Shown here piece by piece: positions 1 through 8,416 of a stretch of DNA of 64,000 nt. Every line of letters begins with the position of its first letter. Position 1 is the stretch's first letter. The notes below the pieces were generated by a model, which was not told the origin of the DNA, did not search any database, and saw nothing but the letters and a program-made list of their open reading frames with translations. A program made the translations under genes and the position numbers. The stretch covers positions 1 through 64,000 of the forward strand of contig NZ_CYGY02000035.1 of NCBI RefSeq assembly GCF_900007165.1. Direction: 5' to 3'. The DNA comes from Paraburkholderia piptadeniae (GTDB lineage: Bacteria > Pseudomonadota > Gammaproteobacteria > Burkholderiales > Burkholderiaceae).

Positions 1-461
1 TCGCCCGGGTGCGCGCCATAGAAGCCCGTGAGCCAGGTGGTCGGGCTGTACGGCGACAGCAGCTGGTAGTACGACGCATACTGACGGCCCGCCGTGAGCG
101 TGCCGTACGTGCCGTTCGTCACGCCGACGAATGCCTGGCGGCTGAACATCAGGTTGGTCGTCGACATCGTGCCGTTGTTCGCGTTGACGCCCTCTTCCAG
201 TGTGAAGATCGCCTTCGTGCCGCCGCCCAGGTCTTCCGCGCCTTTCAGGCCGAAGCGGCTGCCTGCCCACACGCCCGTGATCATCTTGAAGGCCGAATGG
301 CCGCCCGACGTCGAACCGAGCGTCGTCGAGCTCGACTGATAACCGATGCCGTTGTCGACGATGCCGTACAGCGTCACGCTGCTTTGCGCGAACGCGGGTA
401 TCGAGGCCAGCATCGCTGCGCCGGCCAATGCCGCTTTGACTTCGGGGTAACGTCTTTTCAT
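1..461 (-). CDS. Gram-negative porin, 3' part cut by the window edge
   Basis: An outer-membrane trimeric porin of the OmpC/Porin_4 type for diffusion of small solutes. The frame is open from the ATG at 461 to the window edge, giving about 153 residues. A Sec signal peptide ends in AFAQ (cleavage after SIPAFA), followed by the SSVTLYGIVDNGI start typical of beta-proteobacterial porins, then SRFGLKGAEDLGGG and FSRQAFVG, which are early barrel strands. A GGAG ribosome binding site lies six to nine bases before the start. It is 188 bases downstream of quiC on the same strand, so it might serve uptake for that pathway, but this is only position. The C-terminal strands are outside the window. Confidence 0.9.
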   Translation of the reverse strand, partial: MKRRYPEVKAALAGAAMLASIPAFAQSSVTLYGIVDNGIGYQSSSTTLGSTSGGHSAFKMITGVWAGSRFGLKGAEDLGGGTKAIFTLEEGVNANNGTMSTTNLMFSRQAFVGVTNGTYGTLTAGRQYASYYQLLSPYSPTTWLTGFYGAHPG

Positions 462-649
462 CTCCAAGTCCTCTTATGTTTGACTGTTATGACGATGCTT
501 TGCATTGCGTGTCGGCGGCGAACAAACGAACCGACATACGAAGGCCGTCGCCGCCAGTGCTGCGTGGTAGTGCCGGGAAAGCTGGATTAATGCGGGAAAA
601 CCGGGGTATCGCGAGGACCGCTAAGGGTTACTGCCAATGCGCATCGCTT

Positions 650-2557
650 TCATGTCGTCGAGCCGTTCTTGCGTTGAGCTTGTGCAGCGAGCCGCACGGG
701 TGCATTGACCGCGCCGTAGCCGTCGTATCCGCCCGTGCGTTGGACGACTTCGAGAAAGAAGCGGCCGTCCATCTGCTCGGTGTAGACATGGAAGAACTCG
801 CCGCCTTGCGCATCCCTGTCATAGAGGACATGGGCATTGCGCATCTTGGTCACCATGCCATCGAGGAAATCGTAACGCGCTTCAAGGTCGTCGTAATAGT
901 TTGGCGGGATCTTCAATAGCCGAACGTCGCGTGCGCGCAACTGTTCGACGGCGGCGAAGATGTCGTCGGTGACGAAGGCCACGTGACTCAGTCCCGAGCC
1001 GCGATACGTGTTCAACGACTCCGCAACGGACGTATGCGCGTCTTGCGATGCGTTCAGCACGATGCGCACGGAGCCGTCGGCGCTGCGCACCGCGCGGCTG
1101 CGCACGAGTCCATACGGATCGGGAAGCAGCCACGCGGGTTCGGCCTCGAAGCCGAAGACGGCCTTGAAGTACAGGATCCAGGTGTCGAGCGCATCGGCGG
1201 GCAGGTTCAGGCACACGTGATCGATGCGATCGAGCCTGCCCTGCTCCGCCTTCGAAAGCGCGGTATCCGGCGCGGGCGGGTTCAGAACGAAGTCGGCTTC
1301 GTAGAGCGTCGGCTCGTCGGGCCGCGCATCGACGAAGTAATGCAGACTGCCATCGGGTGCACGCACGCTGGGCACGACGCGCTCGTTCGGTCCGACGCGG
1401 CCCGAAAACGGTGCATAGCCGAACGACGTCGCGCGCTCGAACACACGCGCCGCATCGTCGACCTGAAACGCCGAGGCGCACAGCGACAGTCCATGCGTAT
1501 GAAAGAACCCGCTGGCGAACGAATCGGTTTCGGCGTTGAGCACGATCGACGCGACGCCTTGCTGATAGAGCGTCACGTCTTTCGAACGATGCCGGCCCGC
1601 CGCATGAAAGCCCGCTTCGGCAAAGCGTTGCGCAAGACGCGGCGCGCTCGTCGAATCGACGGCGAACTCGATGAACTGAAAGCCCGAATGCGACGGCGGC
1701 GCAGGCGGCGTGAACAAGGGCTGCTGTGCCGCCGGCGCGACGCGTCGCTGCGCGGCCTGCTCTTCGAGATACAGCAGCGAGCGATACCCGTCAGCGGCCG
1801 TCGCGGCTGTCGGCGCCGCACGAAAGCCGTCGTTGAAAATCTCGAGCGAAAACGGACCTCGATAACCCGTTGCAAGCACGCGATCCGCGAAGCCCGCCAC
1901 GTCGAAGTCGCCCTGCCCCGGAAAGCATCGATAGTGGCGGCTCCATTCGAGCACGTCCATCTTCTGCAACGGCGCATCCGCGATCTGCACGAACGCGATG
2001 CGGTCGCCCGGAATGTCGGCGATGGGATCGATCGGGTCGCCGATCGACAGCGTATGGAAGCTGTCGAGTATCAGGCCGAGGCTCGGATGATCGACAGCAT
2101 CGACGAGCCGCCATGCGTGACGATACGAATTGACATGCTTGCCCCACGCGAGCGCCTCGAAGCCGACGCGCACGCCTTCGCGTTCGGCGAGCAGTGCAAG
2201 CTGGCCGAGCTGATCGACGATCAGTGCATCGTCCGCGATCACGTTTGCGCTGACGTTGCTGCACACGAGCACGAGATCGGTGCCGAGCTCGTGCATCAGC
2301 TCGAACTTGCGCTGCGCGCGGTTCAGGTTCTGCGCGAGCCGTTCGTTCGATACGCCTTCGAAATCGCGAAACGGCTGGAACAGCATGATTTGCAGGCCGA
2401 GATCGGCGCAACGCTTGCGGATGTCGGCGGGCGAGCCGTCGAAATACAACAGGTCGTTCTCGAAGATCTCGACGCCGTCGAAGCCCGCTGCGCGAATCGC
2501 GGCGAGCTTCTCGACGAGCGTGCCGCTGACCGACACGGTGGCAATGGAGCGAAGCAT
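650..2557 (-). CDS. quiC: 3-dehydroshikimate dehydratase, two-domain QuiC1 type
   Basis: Converts 3-dehydroshikimate to protocatechuate, feeding quinate and shikimate carbon into the beta-ketoadipate pathway. The 635 residues match the two-domain Pseudomonas QuiC1 form. The N-terminal sugar-phosphate-isomerase-like barrel (about 1-270) carries E134 (VGFEALAWG), D165 (LILDSFHT), Q191 (AFVQIADAP) and E239 (FSLEIFND), the same spacing as the four metal ligands described for QuiC1. The C-terminal half (about 290-620) is a 4-hydroxyphenylpyruvate dioxygenase-like fold with DHVCLNL, GLSHVAFVTDD and GRFFLEVVQRTGGYDGYG; its role in this family is unclear and it is not expected to act as a true HPPD. 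It starts 27 bases after the upstream beta-keto acid cleavage gene, so it is very likely co-transcribed with it. Confidence 0.93.
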   Translation of the reverse strand: MLRSIATVSVSGTLVEKLAAIRAAGFDGVEIFENDLLYFDGSPADIRKRCADLGLQIMLFQPFRDFEGVSNERLAQNLNRAQRKFELMHELGTDLVLVCSNVSANVIADDALIVDQLGQLALLAEREGVRVGFEALAWGKHVNSYRHAWRLVDAVDHPSLGLILDSFHTLSIGDPIDPIADIPGDRIAFVQIADAPLQKMDVLEWSRHYRCFPGQGDFDVAGFADRVLATGYRGPFSLEIFNDGFRAAPTAATAADGYRSLLYLEEQAAQRRVAPAAQQPLFTPPAPPSHSGFQFIEFAVDSTSAPRLAQRFAEAGFHAAGRHRSKDVTLYQQGVASIVLNAETDSFASGFFHTHGLSLCASAFQVDDAARVFERATSFGYAPFSGRVGPNERVVPSVRAPDGSLHYFVDARPDEPTLYEADFVLNPPAPDTALSKAEQGRLDRIDHVCLNLPADALDTWILYFKAVFGFEAEPAWLLPDPYGLVRSRAVRSADGSVRIVLNASQDAHTSVAESLNTYRGSGLSHVAFVTDDIFAAVEQLRARDVRLLKIPPNYYDDLEARYDFLDGMVTKMRNAHVLYDRDAQGGEFFHVYTEQMDGRFFLEVVQRTGGYDGYGAVNAPVRLAAQAQRKNGSTT

Positions 2558-2584
2558 GGGTATGACGTAAATGAAGATTCGTTT

Positions 2585-3430
2585 CTATGCAGCGGGTTTG
2601 AGCGACAGCATCTCGCGAGCCTGTTTCGCTGTCGCGACGGGACGGCCGAATTCGCCGCACAGCTTCGCGACGCGCTCGACCAGTTGCGCATTGCTCTTCG
2701 CAAGCGTGTCCTTGTCCCAGCGCACGTTGTCCTCGAGACCCGTGCGGCAATGACCGCCCATTTCGAGCGTCCAGTAGTTCACTTCGAGCTGGTGACGGCC
2801 GATGCCTGCTGCCGTCCACGTCGCCGTCGGCAGCAGCTTTTGCAATTGCGCGACTTCGAATTCGAGAATCTCGCGCCGCGCGGGCAACGCGTTCTTCACG
2901 CCCATCACGAACTGCACGTGCACGGGCTCGTTCAACAGCCCTTGCTGAACCAGATCGACGGTGCTGTACAGCATCGCCAGATCGAAGATTTCGATTTCGG
3001 GCTTCACGTCGTAGTCGAGCATCGTTTGCGCGAGCGCGCGAACGAAGTCGGGCGGGTTCTCGTAGACGGTCGTCGGAAAGTTCACCGAGCCCGTCGCAAG
3101 CGAGGCCATGTCGGGGCGCAGGTCGAGCATCGCGCCGCGCTGCTCGAACGAACGGCCGCGGCCGCCCGTCGAGAACTGGATGATGATGTCCGGGCAGTGC
3201 TTGCGGATGCCTTCCTGAAGCGCCGCGAAACGGTTGCGGTCGGAACTCGAGCGCTCGTCTTCGTCGCGCACGTGAAGATGGACGAGCGTCGCGCCCGCTT
3301 CATACGCTTCGTGCGTGCTTTCGATCTGCTCGGGCACCGAGATCGGCACGGCCGGGTTGTCTTTCTTGCGCGGCACGGAGCCCGTGATCGCGACGGAGAT
3401 GATGCAAGGCTGATTCGGATCGTGATTCAT
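2585..3430 (-). CDS. beta-keto acid cleavage enzyme (BKACE, DUF849)
   Basis: A Zn-dependent enzyme of the 3-keto-5-aminohexanoate cleavage family, which splits a beta-keto acid with acetyl-CoA to give acetoacetate and a new acyl-CoA. The 281-residue protein has the zinc pair H51 and H53 in LVHLHVRDEDE, the FSTGG motif and the C-terminal GIGRHQLEVN and GGHCRTGLEDN motifs. The frame stays open upstream to 3637, but the start at 3430 follows a GAAGAAGG ribosome binding site and gives the family N terminus (PCIISVAITGS). The substrate cannot be read from sequence. Family members use dehydrocarnitine, 3-keto-5-aminohexanoate and other beta-keto acids. Sitting between a transporter and quiC makes a beta-keto acid of the protocatechuate route, such as beta-ketoadipate, a reasonable guess. 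Confidence 0.9.
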   Translation of the reverse strand: MNHDPNQPCIISVAITGSVPRKKDNPAVPISVPEQIESTHEAYEAGATLVHLHVRDEDERSSSDRNRFAALQEGIRKHCPDIIIQFSTGGRGRSFEQRGAMLDLRPDMASLATGSVNFPTTVYENPPDFVRALAQTMLDYDVKPEIEIFDLAMLYSTVDLVQQGLLNEPVHVQFVMGVKNALPARREILEFEVAQLQKLLPTATWTAAGIGRHQLEVNYWTLEMGGHCRTGLEDNVRWDKDTLAKSNAQLVERVAKLCGEFGRPVATAKQAREMLSLKPAA

Positions 3431-3558
3431 GGCAAAACCTTCTTCGATGAAACGCGTGATGCTGCGCGCCGCGTTCGACGTATCGTTCGCAAGCCACGGC
3501 GCCAGGCTTGCGTGCGATATCTGCGTGCGATGCTCGCGTGCGTTGAAAAGGATGTGGC

Positions 3559-4866
3559 TTAGCGCGTCTTCATCTTCCACGCAACGAGCACCGACAGCAG
3601 ACAGCCGATCGCCAGATACGCTGCAACGGGATGCCACGAACCGCCCGCCATGCTGACCAGCGCGACCGCGATGAACGGTGTGAAGCCGCCGCCGACCACG
3701 CTCGCCACCTGATAGCCGACACCCGCGCCGCTGTAGCGGAACTCAGTGCCGAAGAGTTCGGTGAACATCGGTTGCTGGACGCTCACTACCATGTCGTGCG
3801 CGACGTTCGCGAGCATCACGGCGAAGACCACGATCCACAGCGTCGAGCGCGCATCGAGCGCGAGAAAGAACGGCACGGCCGACAGCATGCCGATCACGGC
3901 GCCCGTGATATAGACGCGGCGGCGTCCGAAGCGGTCGGCGGCGAGCGCGAAGAGCGGGATCGTCACGATGCTGACGGCGCCGACGAGCAAGCCGATGTTC
4001 AGGAAGAACTGACGCGGCATGCCGAGGTTGCTCGTCGAATAGCTCAGCGCGAAGGCCGTCACGATGTACATTGTGAACAGCTCGGCGAGACGCAGCGCGA
4101 TGATCAGCAGGAACGCCTTCGGGTTTTCGCGCAACGCGTCGAAGATGGGCAGGCGCGCGCGGTGATGCGTCTTCTCGACCTTCTCGACGAACTCCTTCGA
4201 CTCCTCCATGCTCGATCGCACCCAAAGGCCGATCAGCACGAGCACGACGCTGAACACGAATGGAATGCGCCAGCCCCACGCCTTGAACGCATCGTTGTCG
4301 AGCGTCGACGTGAGGATCGACACGATGCCCGTCGCGAGAATCAGCCCCACGCCATAGCCGACCTGCACGCCGCTGCTATAGAACGCCTTCTTCTTTTCGG
4401 GCGCGCTTTCGACGGCCATCAGCGCCGCCCCGCCCCACTCTCCGCCAACCGCGAAGCCCTGGATCGCACGCAGCAGGACAAGCAGCACGGGCGCCCACCA
4501 GCCGATCGAAGCGAAGGTCGGCAGCAGGCCGATCAACGCGGTCGAGAGGCCCATCATCATCACGGTCAGCACGAGCATGCGCTTGCGGCCCAGGCGGTCG
4601 CCATAGTGGCCGAACACGAAGCCGCCGAGCGGACGGAACAGGAAGCCGACGCCGAACGTGCCGAACGCCGCGAGCGTGCCCATCGCGGGACTGATGTTGG
4701 GAAAAAATTCGGCGTTGAAGATCAGGGCGGCGACGATGCCGTACAGCAGAAAGTCGTACCAGTCGACGACGGCGCCGACGAAGCTGCCAAGGGCGGCCTT
4801 GCGCGCGCGGCTCTTTTCGGGGCTCACGTACGCCGGGGATTCGGTGGAACGAATGGCGGAAGTCAT
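3559..4866 (-). CDS. MHS-family MFS transporter, probable shikimate-type acid permease
   Basis: A twelve-helix inner-membrane symporter of 435 residues. It begins with the metabolite:H+ symporter signature (SFVGAVVDWYDFLLYGIVAALIF), has the loop motif GHYGDRLGRKRMLVL between helices 2 and 3, FAVGGEWGGAALMAVE in helix 4-5 and a second LAADRFGRRRVYITG loop. These features place it with the ShiA, KgtP and ProP group. Being first in the operon with the dehydroshikimate dehydratase makes a shikimate, quinate or related hydroxy-acid substrate likely, but residues do not prove this. It is divergent from the IclR regulator, and 128 bases separate it from the next gene. Confidence 0.92.
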   Translation of the reverse strand: MTSAIRSTESPAYVSPEKSRARKAALGSFVGAVVDWYDFLLYGIVAALIFNAEFFPNISPAMGTLAAFGTFGVGFLFRPLGGFVFGHYGDRLGRKRMLVLTVMMMGLSTALIGLLPTFASIGWWAPVLLVLLRAIQGFAVGGEWGGAALMAVESAPEKKKAFYSSGVQVGYGVGLILATGIVSILTSTLDNDAFKAWGWRIPFVFSVVLVLIGLWVRSSMEESKEFVEKVEKTHHRARLPIFDALRENPKAFLLIIALRLAELFTMYIVTAFALSYSTSNLGMPRQFFLNIGLLVGAVSIVTIPLFALAADRFGRRRVYITGAVIGMLSAVPFFLALDARSTLWIVVFAVMLANVAHDMVVSVQQPMFTELFGTEFRYSGAGVGYQVASVVGGGFTPFIAVALVSMAGGSWHPVAAYLAIGCLLSVLVAWKMKTR

Positions 4867-4978
4867 GACGGATGTCTCGGATATCGTGTTTGCAGCGCGG
4901 GTTGCGGAGCCGGGCGCCGAAAGTGGCTCAAGAATAGGCAGGCGTCAGTGGGCGGGCAATGCCCCCGATGGCGAAAGC

Positions 4979-4993
4979 GTTCGATAATCGCAC
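4979..4993. promoter_or_regulatory. PcaR-type IclR operator, proximal to the transporter operon
   Basis: The sequence GTTCGATAATCGCAC is, as I recall the published Pseudomonas putida PcaR work, identical to the 15-bp PcaR box. The core CGAT-A-ATCG is an inverted repeat. It lies about 113 bases upstream of the transporter start and faces the divergent IclR gene, so it is a good candidate operator for the transporter-BKACE-quiC operon. The identity of the box rests on memory of the literature; the repeat itself is seen directly. Confidence 0.65.
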
Positions 4994-5165
4994 GCTCCTG
5001 TGCGCTCAGCGCGCGCTTTTCGGGTTAGCACCAGGCGGGGCATCGGGGCGGTCATCGCGTGTCTCCATGATTTCGTCGGGTGTTCGAGGCGCTGGCCGCG
5101 TCTCGGAACGTGATTGGATGCTATGAGGGAAACGCGCGCCGACCCAAGAACAAAACGGATCGTTC

Positions 5166-5180
5166 GCGCGATAATCGCGC
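5166..5180. promoter_or_regulatory. second PcaR-like palindromic operator, before the IclR gene
   Basis: GCGCGATAATCGCGC is a perfect 7+1+7 palindrome (8+1+8 if one base is added on each side) and shares 12 of 15 positions with the box at 4979-4993, including all of CGATAATCGC. Its end is 39 bases before the IclR start codon, a position suited to autoregulation. The two boxes are 187 bases apart. Confidence 0.6.
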
Positions 5181-5219
5181 GTACAGATGCGCTAAACGCG
5201 CAGAACCAGGGTAATTGCT

Positions 5220-5990
5220 ATGAACCGACCGCCACTGGACAAACGGGACTGGATCGCGGGGCTCGAAAAAGGGCTAGCCATTCTCGAGTCGTTCGACAGC
5301 GAGCACGCGCGCCTCACGCCGAGCCAGGCCGCGCAACTGACGGGCATGACGCGCACGGCCGCGCGCCGCTATCTGCTGACGCTCGAACACCTCGGCTATG
5401 TGCAGGGCGACGGCAAGCTGTACGGGCTGACGCCGCGCGTGCTGCGCGTCGGCTGGTCGTATTTCGACTCCGCGCGTCTGCCGAAGATGGTGCAGCCTTA
5501 TCTGCAGCAACTGAGCGCGACGATCAACGAGTCGGTCTATGTGAGCGTGCTCGACGGCTGGGAGCTGGTGTTCATCGCGCGCAACGGCACGTCGCGTGTG
5601 ATGACGACGGGCTTCGTGCTCGGCGCGCGCGTGCCCGCCCCGCTCACGTCGCCGGGCGTCGTGCTGCTCGCGTATCACCGCGATCAGGAGGCGATGCAGA
5701 CGTGGCTCAACGACACCGAGCTCGCGCCCTTCACGCCGCACACGGTGACGAACCGGACGGGGCTGCTCGAAAAGATCCGCCGCGCGCAGGCCGATGGTTT
5801 TGCCGTGATCGAGCAGCAACTGGATATCGGCGTGCGCGGCGTGGCCGTGCCGATGAAGAACCGCCACGGCGAAGTCGTCGCGGCGCTCAGCACGAACATG
5901 CCGATGGGTAAGGAATCGACGGAAGCCGCGTTGAATCGCGTATTGCGTCCGTTGCAGGAGTCGGCACTCTCCATGCTCAACGTCCTATAG
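5220..5990 (+). CDS. IclR-family transcriptional regulator, PcaR/PobR-like
   Basis: A 256-residue DNA-binding regulator, the usual size for the family. An N-terminal winged helix-turn-helix (about 12-72: GLEKGLAILESF, TPSQAAQLTGMTRTAARRYLLTLEHLGYV) is followed by the IclR effector domain (about 85-250: ISLVDG-like VYVSVLDGWELVFIARN, GARVPAPLTSPGVVLLAY, VRGVAVPMKN). The arrangement, with the helix-turn-helix very near the N terminus and RYLLTLEHLGY, resembles the PcaR, PobR and PcaU branch that responds to aromatic acids or beta-ketoadipate. It is divergent from the transporter-BKACE-quiC operon and probably controls it through the two palindromic sites between them. Effector and sign of control are not known. 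Confidence 0.92.
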   Translation: MNRPPLDKRDWIAGLEKGLAILESFDSEHARLTPSQAAQLTGMTRTAARRYLLTLEHLGYVQGDGKLYGLTPRVLRVGWSYFDSARLPKMVQPYLQQLSATINESVYVSVLDGWELVFIARNGTSRVMTTGFVLGARVPAPLTSPGVVLLAYHRDQEAMQTWLNDTELAPFTPHTVTNRTGLLEKIRRAQADGFAVIEQQLDIGVRGVAVPMKNRHGEVVAALSTNMPMGKESTEAALNRVLRPLQESALSMLNVL

Positions 5991-6027
5991 TGGATGAACG
6001 GATTTGTAGCGGACGTGGGAGCGAATC

Positions 6028-6690
6028 ATGTATTGCCGATTTGCCGATCGTGCCGATGCGGGCCGCGCGCTCGCCGATCAACTGAAGCATTACGCGCAGC
6101 GCGACGACGTGGTCGTGCTCGGGCTGCCGCGCGGCGGCGTGCCCGTTGCGTATGAAGTGGCGTGCGCGCTCGGCGCGCCGCTCGACGTGCTCGTCGTCAG
6201 AAAACTGGGTATGCCGTGGCAACCGGAACTGGCAATGGGGGCGATCGCGTCGGGCGACGCGCTCTACCTCGATGAAGAACTGATGCGCGAGTCCGGCGTT
6301 TCGCAGGCGGAGTTCGACCGCGTGCTGGCGGACGAGAAAACGCAGCTCGCGCGGCGCGAGGCGCTGTTTCGAGATCCTCAGCGCGCGAGCGTCGAGGTTG
6401 CCGGCCGTGTCGCCATCATCGTCGATGATGGACTCGCCACGGGCGCATCGATGAAGGCTGCCGCGCGCGCATTGCGCGCGCGCGGGCCGGCGAAAATCGT
6501 TGCCGCGTTGCCCGTTGCGCCGTACGACGCGGCTGAACGCATCGTCAGCGACGTCGACGAATTCGTCTGCGTCGCGGCGCCCGAACTCTTCTTTAGCGTG
6601 AGCCAGTTCTATTCGGATTTCGGCGAAACCACCGACGACGATGTGCGCGAAATACTCGCACGCACATCGCCGGCGAGCGGGCACGCGTGA
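6028..6690 (+). CDS. phosphoribosyltransferase-domain protein
   Basis: A 220-residue cytosolic protein of the type I phosphoribosyltransferase fold. The PRPP-binding loop is VAIIVDDGLATGASM (residues 128-142), with the two acidic residues and the glycine-threonine turn intact. LGLPRGGVPVAYEVA (31-45) and LDVLVVRKLGMPWQPELAMGAIA (52-74) are the conserved N-terminal motifs of the stand-alone family often found next to dienelactone-hydrolase-like domains. The acceptor is unknown; nucleobase salvage is not supported by any specific motif. It starts 37 bases after the IclR stop on the same strand but looks functionally unrelated. Confidence 0.85.
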   Translation: MYCRFADRADAGRALADQLKHYAQRDDVVVLGLPRGGVPVAYEVACALGAPLDVLVVRKLGMPWQPELAMGAIASGDALYLDEELMRESGVSQAEFDRVLADEKTQLARREALFRDPQRASVEVAGRVAIIVDDGLATGASMKAAARALRARGPAKIVAALPVAPYDAAERIVSDVDEFVCVAAPELFFSVSQFYSDFGETTDDDVREILARTSPASGHA

Positions 6691-6772
6691 ACGGGATCAC
6701 GCGTGCGCTCACTCGCGCCGATGCACAAGGCAACGGCTGGTAGAGATGACGGCGTTGCCGTAGACGCGGCTT

Positions 6773-7666
6773 TCAGGCGGCGGCTGCCGTCAGATGCATG
6801 GGCAGATAGCTTTGCAGATAGTCCTCGAACTCCGCGCGCACTTCCGGGTGACGCAGCGCGAATTCGACGGTGGCCTTCAGATAGCCGAGCTTGCTGCCGC
6901 AATCGAAACGCGTGCCGAAGTAACGGTAGGCCAGCACCTGCTCTTCCGTCAGCAGCGATTCCAATGCATCCGTCAGTTGCAGCTCGCCGCCCGCGCCGGG
7001 CTTCAGCGCGCGAATGTGCCGGAAGATCGTCGGCATCAGCACGTAGCGGCCGACCACGCCCAGATTCGACGGCGCCTTCTCGGGTGCAGGCTTCTCGACG
7101 ATGCCCGACAGCTTGATCACATCTTCTTCCCATTCCTTGCCGTCGACGACGCCATACGAACGGCTCGCCTCGCGCGCAATGGTTTCGACGCCGACCACCG
7201 AGCTGTGATAGTGGTTGAACACGTCGACGAGCTGCTTCATCACGGGCTGTTCGCTGTGCAGCAGGTCGTCCGCGAGAATGACGGCGAACGGACTTTCGCC
7301 GACCAGTTTTTCCGCGCACAGCACGGCATGACCGAGGCCGAGCGCTTCCGCCTGACGCACGTAGAAGCAGTCGACGTTCGAAGGCTTGATGCTGCGCACG
7401 AGCTCGAGCAGTTGCTCCTTGCCGCGTGCTTCGAGTTCCGCTTCGATCTCATAGGACTTGTCGAAGTGGTCTTCGATTGCGCGCTTGCTGCGGCCCGTGA
7501 CGAAGATCATCTCGGTGATGCCCGCGGCAATCGCTTCTTCGACTGCGTACTGGATCAGCGGCTTGTCGACGATGGGCAGCATCTCCTTCGGGCTCGCCTT
7601 CGTGGCGGGCAGAAAACGCGTTCCCAGGCCCGCGACAGGGAAGACGGCTTTGGTGACTTTCAGCAT
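6773..7666 (-). CDS. galU: UTP-glucose-1-phosphate uridylyltransferase
   Basis: Makes UDP-glucose from UTP and glucose-1-phosphate for lipopolysaccharide, exopolysaccharide and trehalose synthesis (compare otsA further along). The nucleotide-binding motif VFPVAGLGTRFLPATKAS lies at residues 8-25, with KEMLPIVDKPLIQYAVEEA after it and the catalytic-lysine region IVEKPAPEKAPSNLGVVGRY in the middle. I place the start at 7666 (MLKVTKAVFP), which gives 297 residues. Two in-frame starts upstream (ATG at 7675, GTG at 7681) add three or five residues and cannot be excluded. The gene is convergent with the phosphoribosyltransferase gene. Confidence 0.95.
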   Translation of the reverse strand: MLKVTKAVFPVAGLGTRFLPATKASPKEMLPIVDKPLIQYAVEEAIAAGITEMIFVTGRSKRAIEDHFDKSYEIEAELEARGKEQLLELVRSIKPSNVDCFYVRQAEALGLGHAVLCAEKLVGESPFAVILADDLLHSEQPVMKQLVDVFNHYHSSVVGVETIAREASRSYGVVDGKEWEEDVIKLSGIVEKPAPEKAPSNLGVVGRYVLMPTIFRHIRALKPGAGGELQLTDALESLLTEEQVLAYRYFGTRFDCGSKLGYLKATVEFALRHPEVRAEFEDYLQSYLPMHLTAAAA

Positions 7667-7961
7667 GGTGTGCATTTCCACTCGGTTGATTGAATGTATG
7701 CAATCGCCAGGACAGGCGGCGCGATATCGTGCCCAGAAAAGACCAGCGCAAAATTAGTCGAAACGAGCCATAAATACGACTCCACAATTAATTATTGATT
7801 CATTTCGCGGGTCAAACCATTATATGAAATGCATTCGGAAATAATGACACGATCTGATTCAATGCATTCACTTGTGTGACGTAAATCTTGCTTATTGCAC
7901 AGGCACGTCCGGGCACGCGACGCTCACTCGTTGTCCTCGAATTGCGGCATATTTTCCGGAG

Positions 7962-8066
7962 TTATCCGGATACGGCTGATCGGCTCTTGCGCAGCGCTTC
8001 GCGATATGCGGAAACGCCTATTAGCAGCAACAGCACGGCAACGCCGGTGAGCAAATGCAGGTTCAT
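7962..8066 (-). CDS. candidate 34-residue single-helix membrane peptide
   Basis: A short frame starting MNLHLLTGVAVLLLLIGVSA, a clean transmembrane helix, followed by a basic tail (YREALRKSR). AGGG and AGG tracts lie 7 to 12 bases before the ATG. This layout (one helix at the N terminus, positive cytoplasmic tail) is seen in many bacterial small membrane proteins. No family is recognised, codon use is less GC-rich than in neighbours, and nothing but the ribosome binding site and hydrophobicity supports it, so translation is uncertain. Confidence 0.4.
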   Translation of the reverse strand: MNLHLLTGVAVLLLLIGVSAYREALRKSRSAVSG

Positions 8067-8416
8067 GACCTACCCTGTCAAAAGTTTGCCTGCAATAACC
8101 TAACACGAAAAAAGCGTCAAATAATCTCATCGACTAACCGAATTGCGCCATTCTCTCCACATCGAAAAACAATCGCTCAATTATTGAATCAATTCTTATC
8201 GATTTTTTGCACGTCCGTTCCACTACGACAGGCAATCGGCGTGCTGTGTCGTGAATGGCCGCGCATCATCTTTTCATCAACGACCGCGGATCGCGCATGA
8301 GCGATACGGCACTGGCCGCCACTCGCTCGTCCGTTTCATCGGCGACATCGGCGCGCGTACCGAGACGCAAGCCGTCGACAACGAACACGAGATCGACGCG
8401 ATGCGCGGATTCGCCT

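Noticed and set aside
983..3562. Long plus-strand frame across quiC and the BKACE gene
   Set aside because: It spans two well-supported genes on the other strand and has no domain resemblance.
6729..6759. Inverted repeat between the phosphoribosyltransferase and galU genes
   Set aside because: A 7-bp stem with a 17-base loop and no T tract is too weak to call a terminator.
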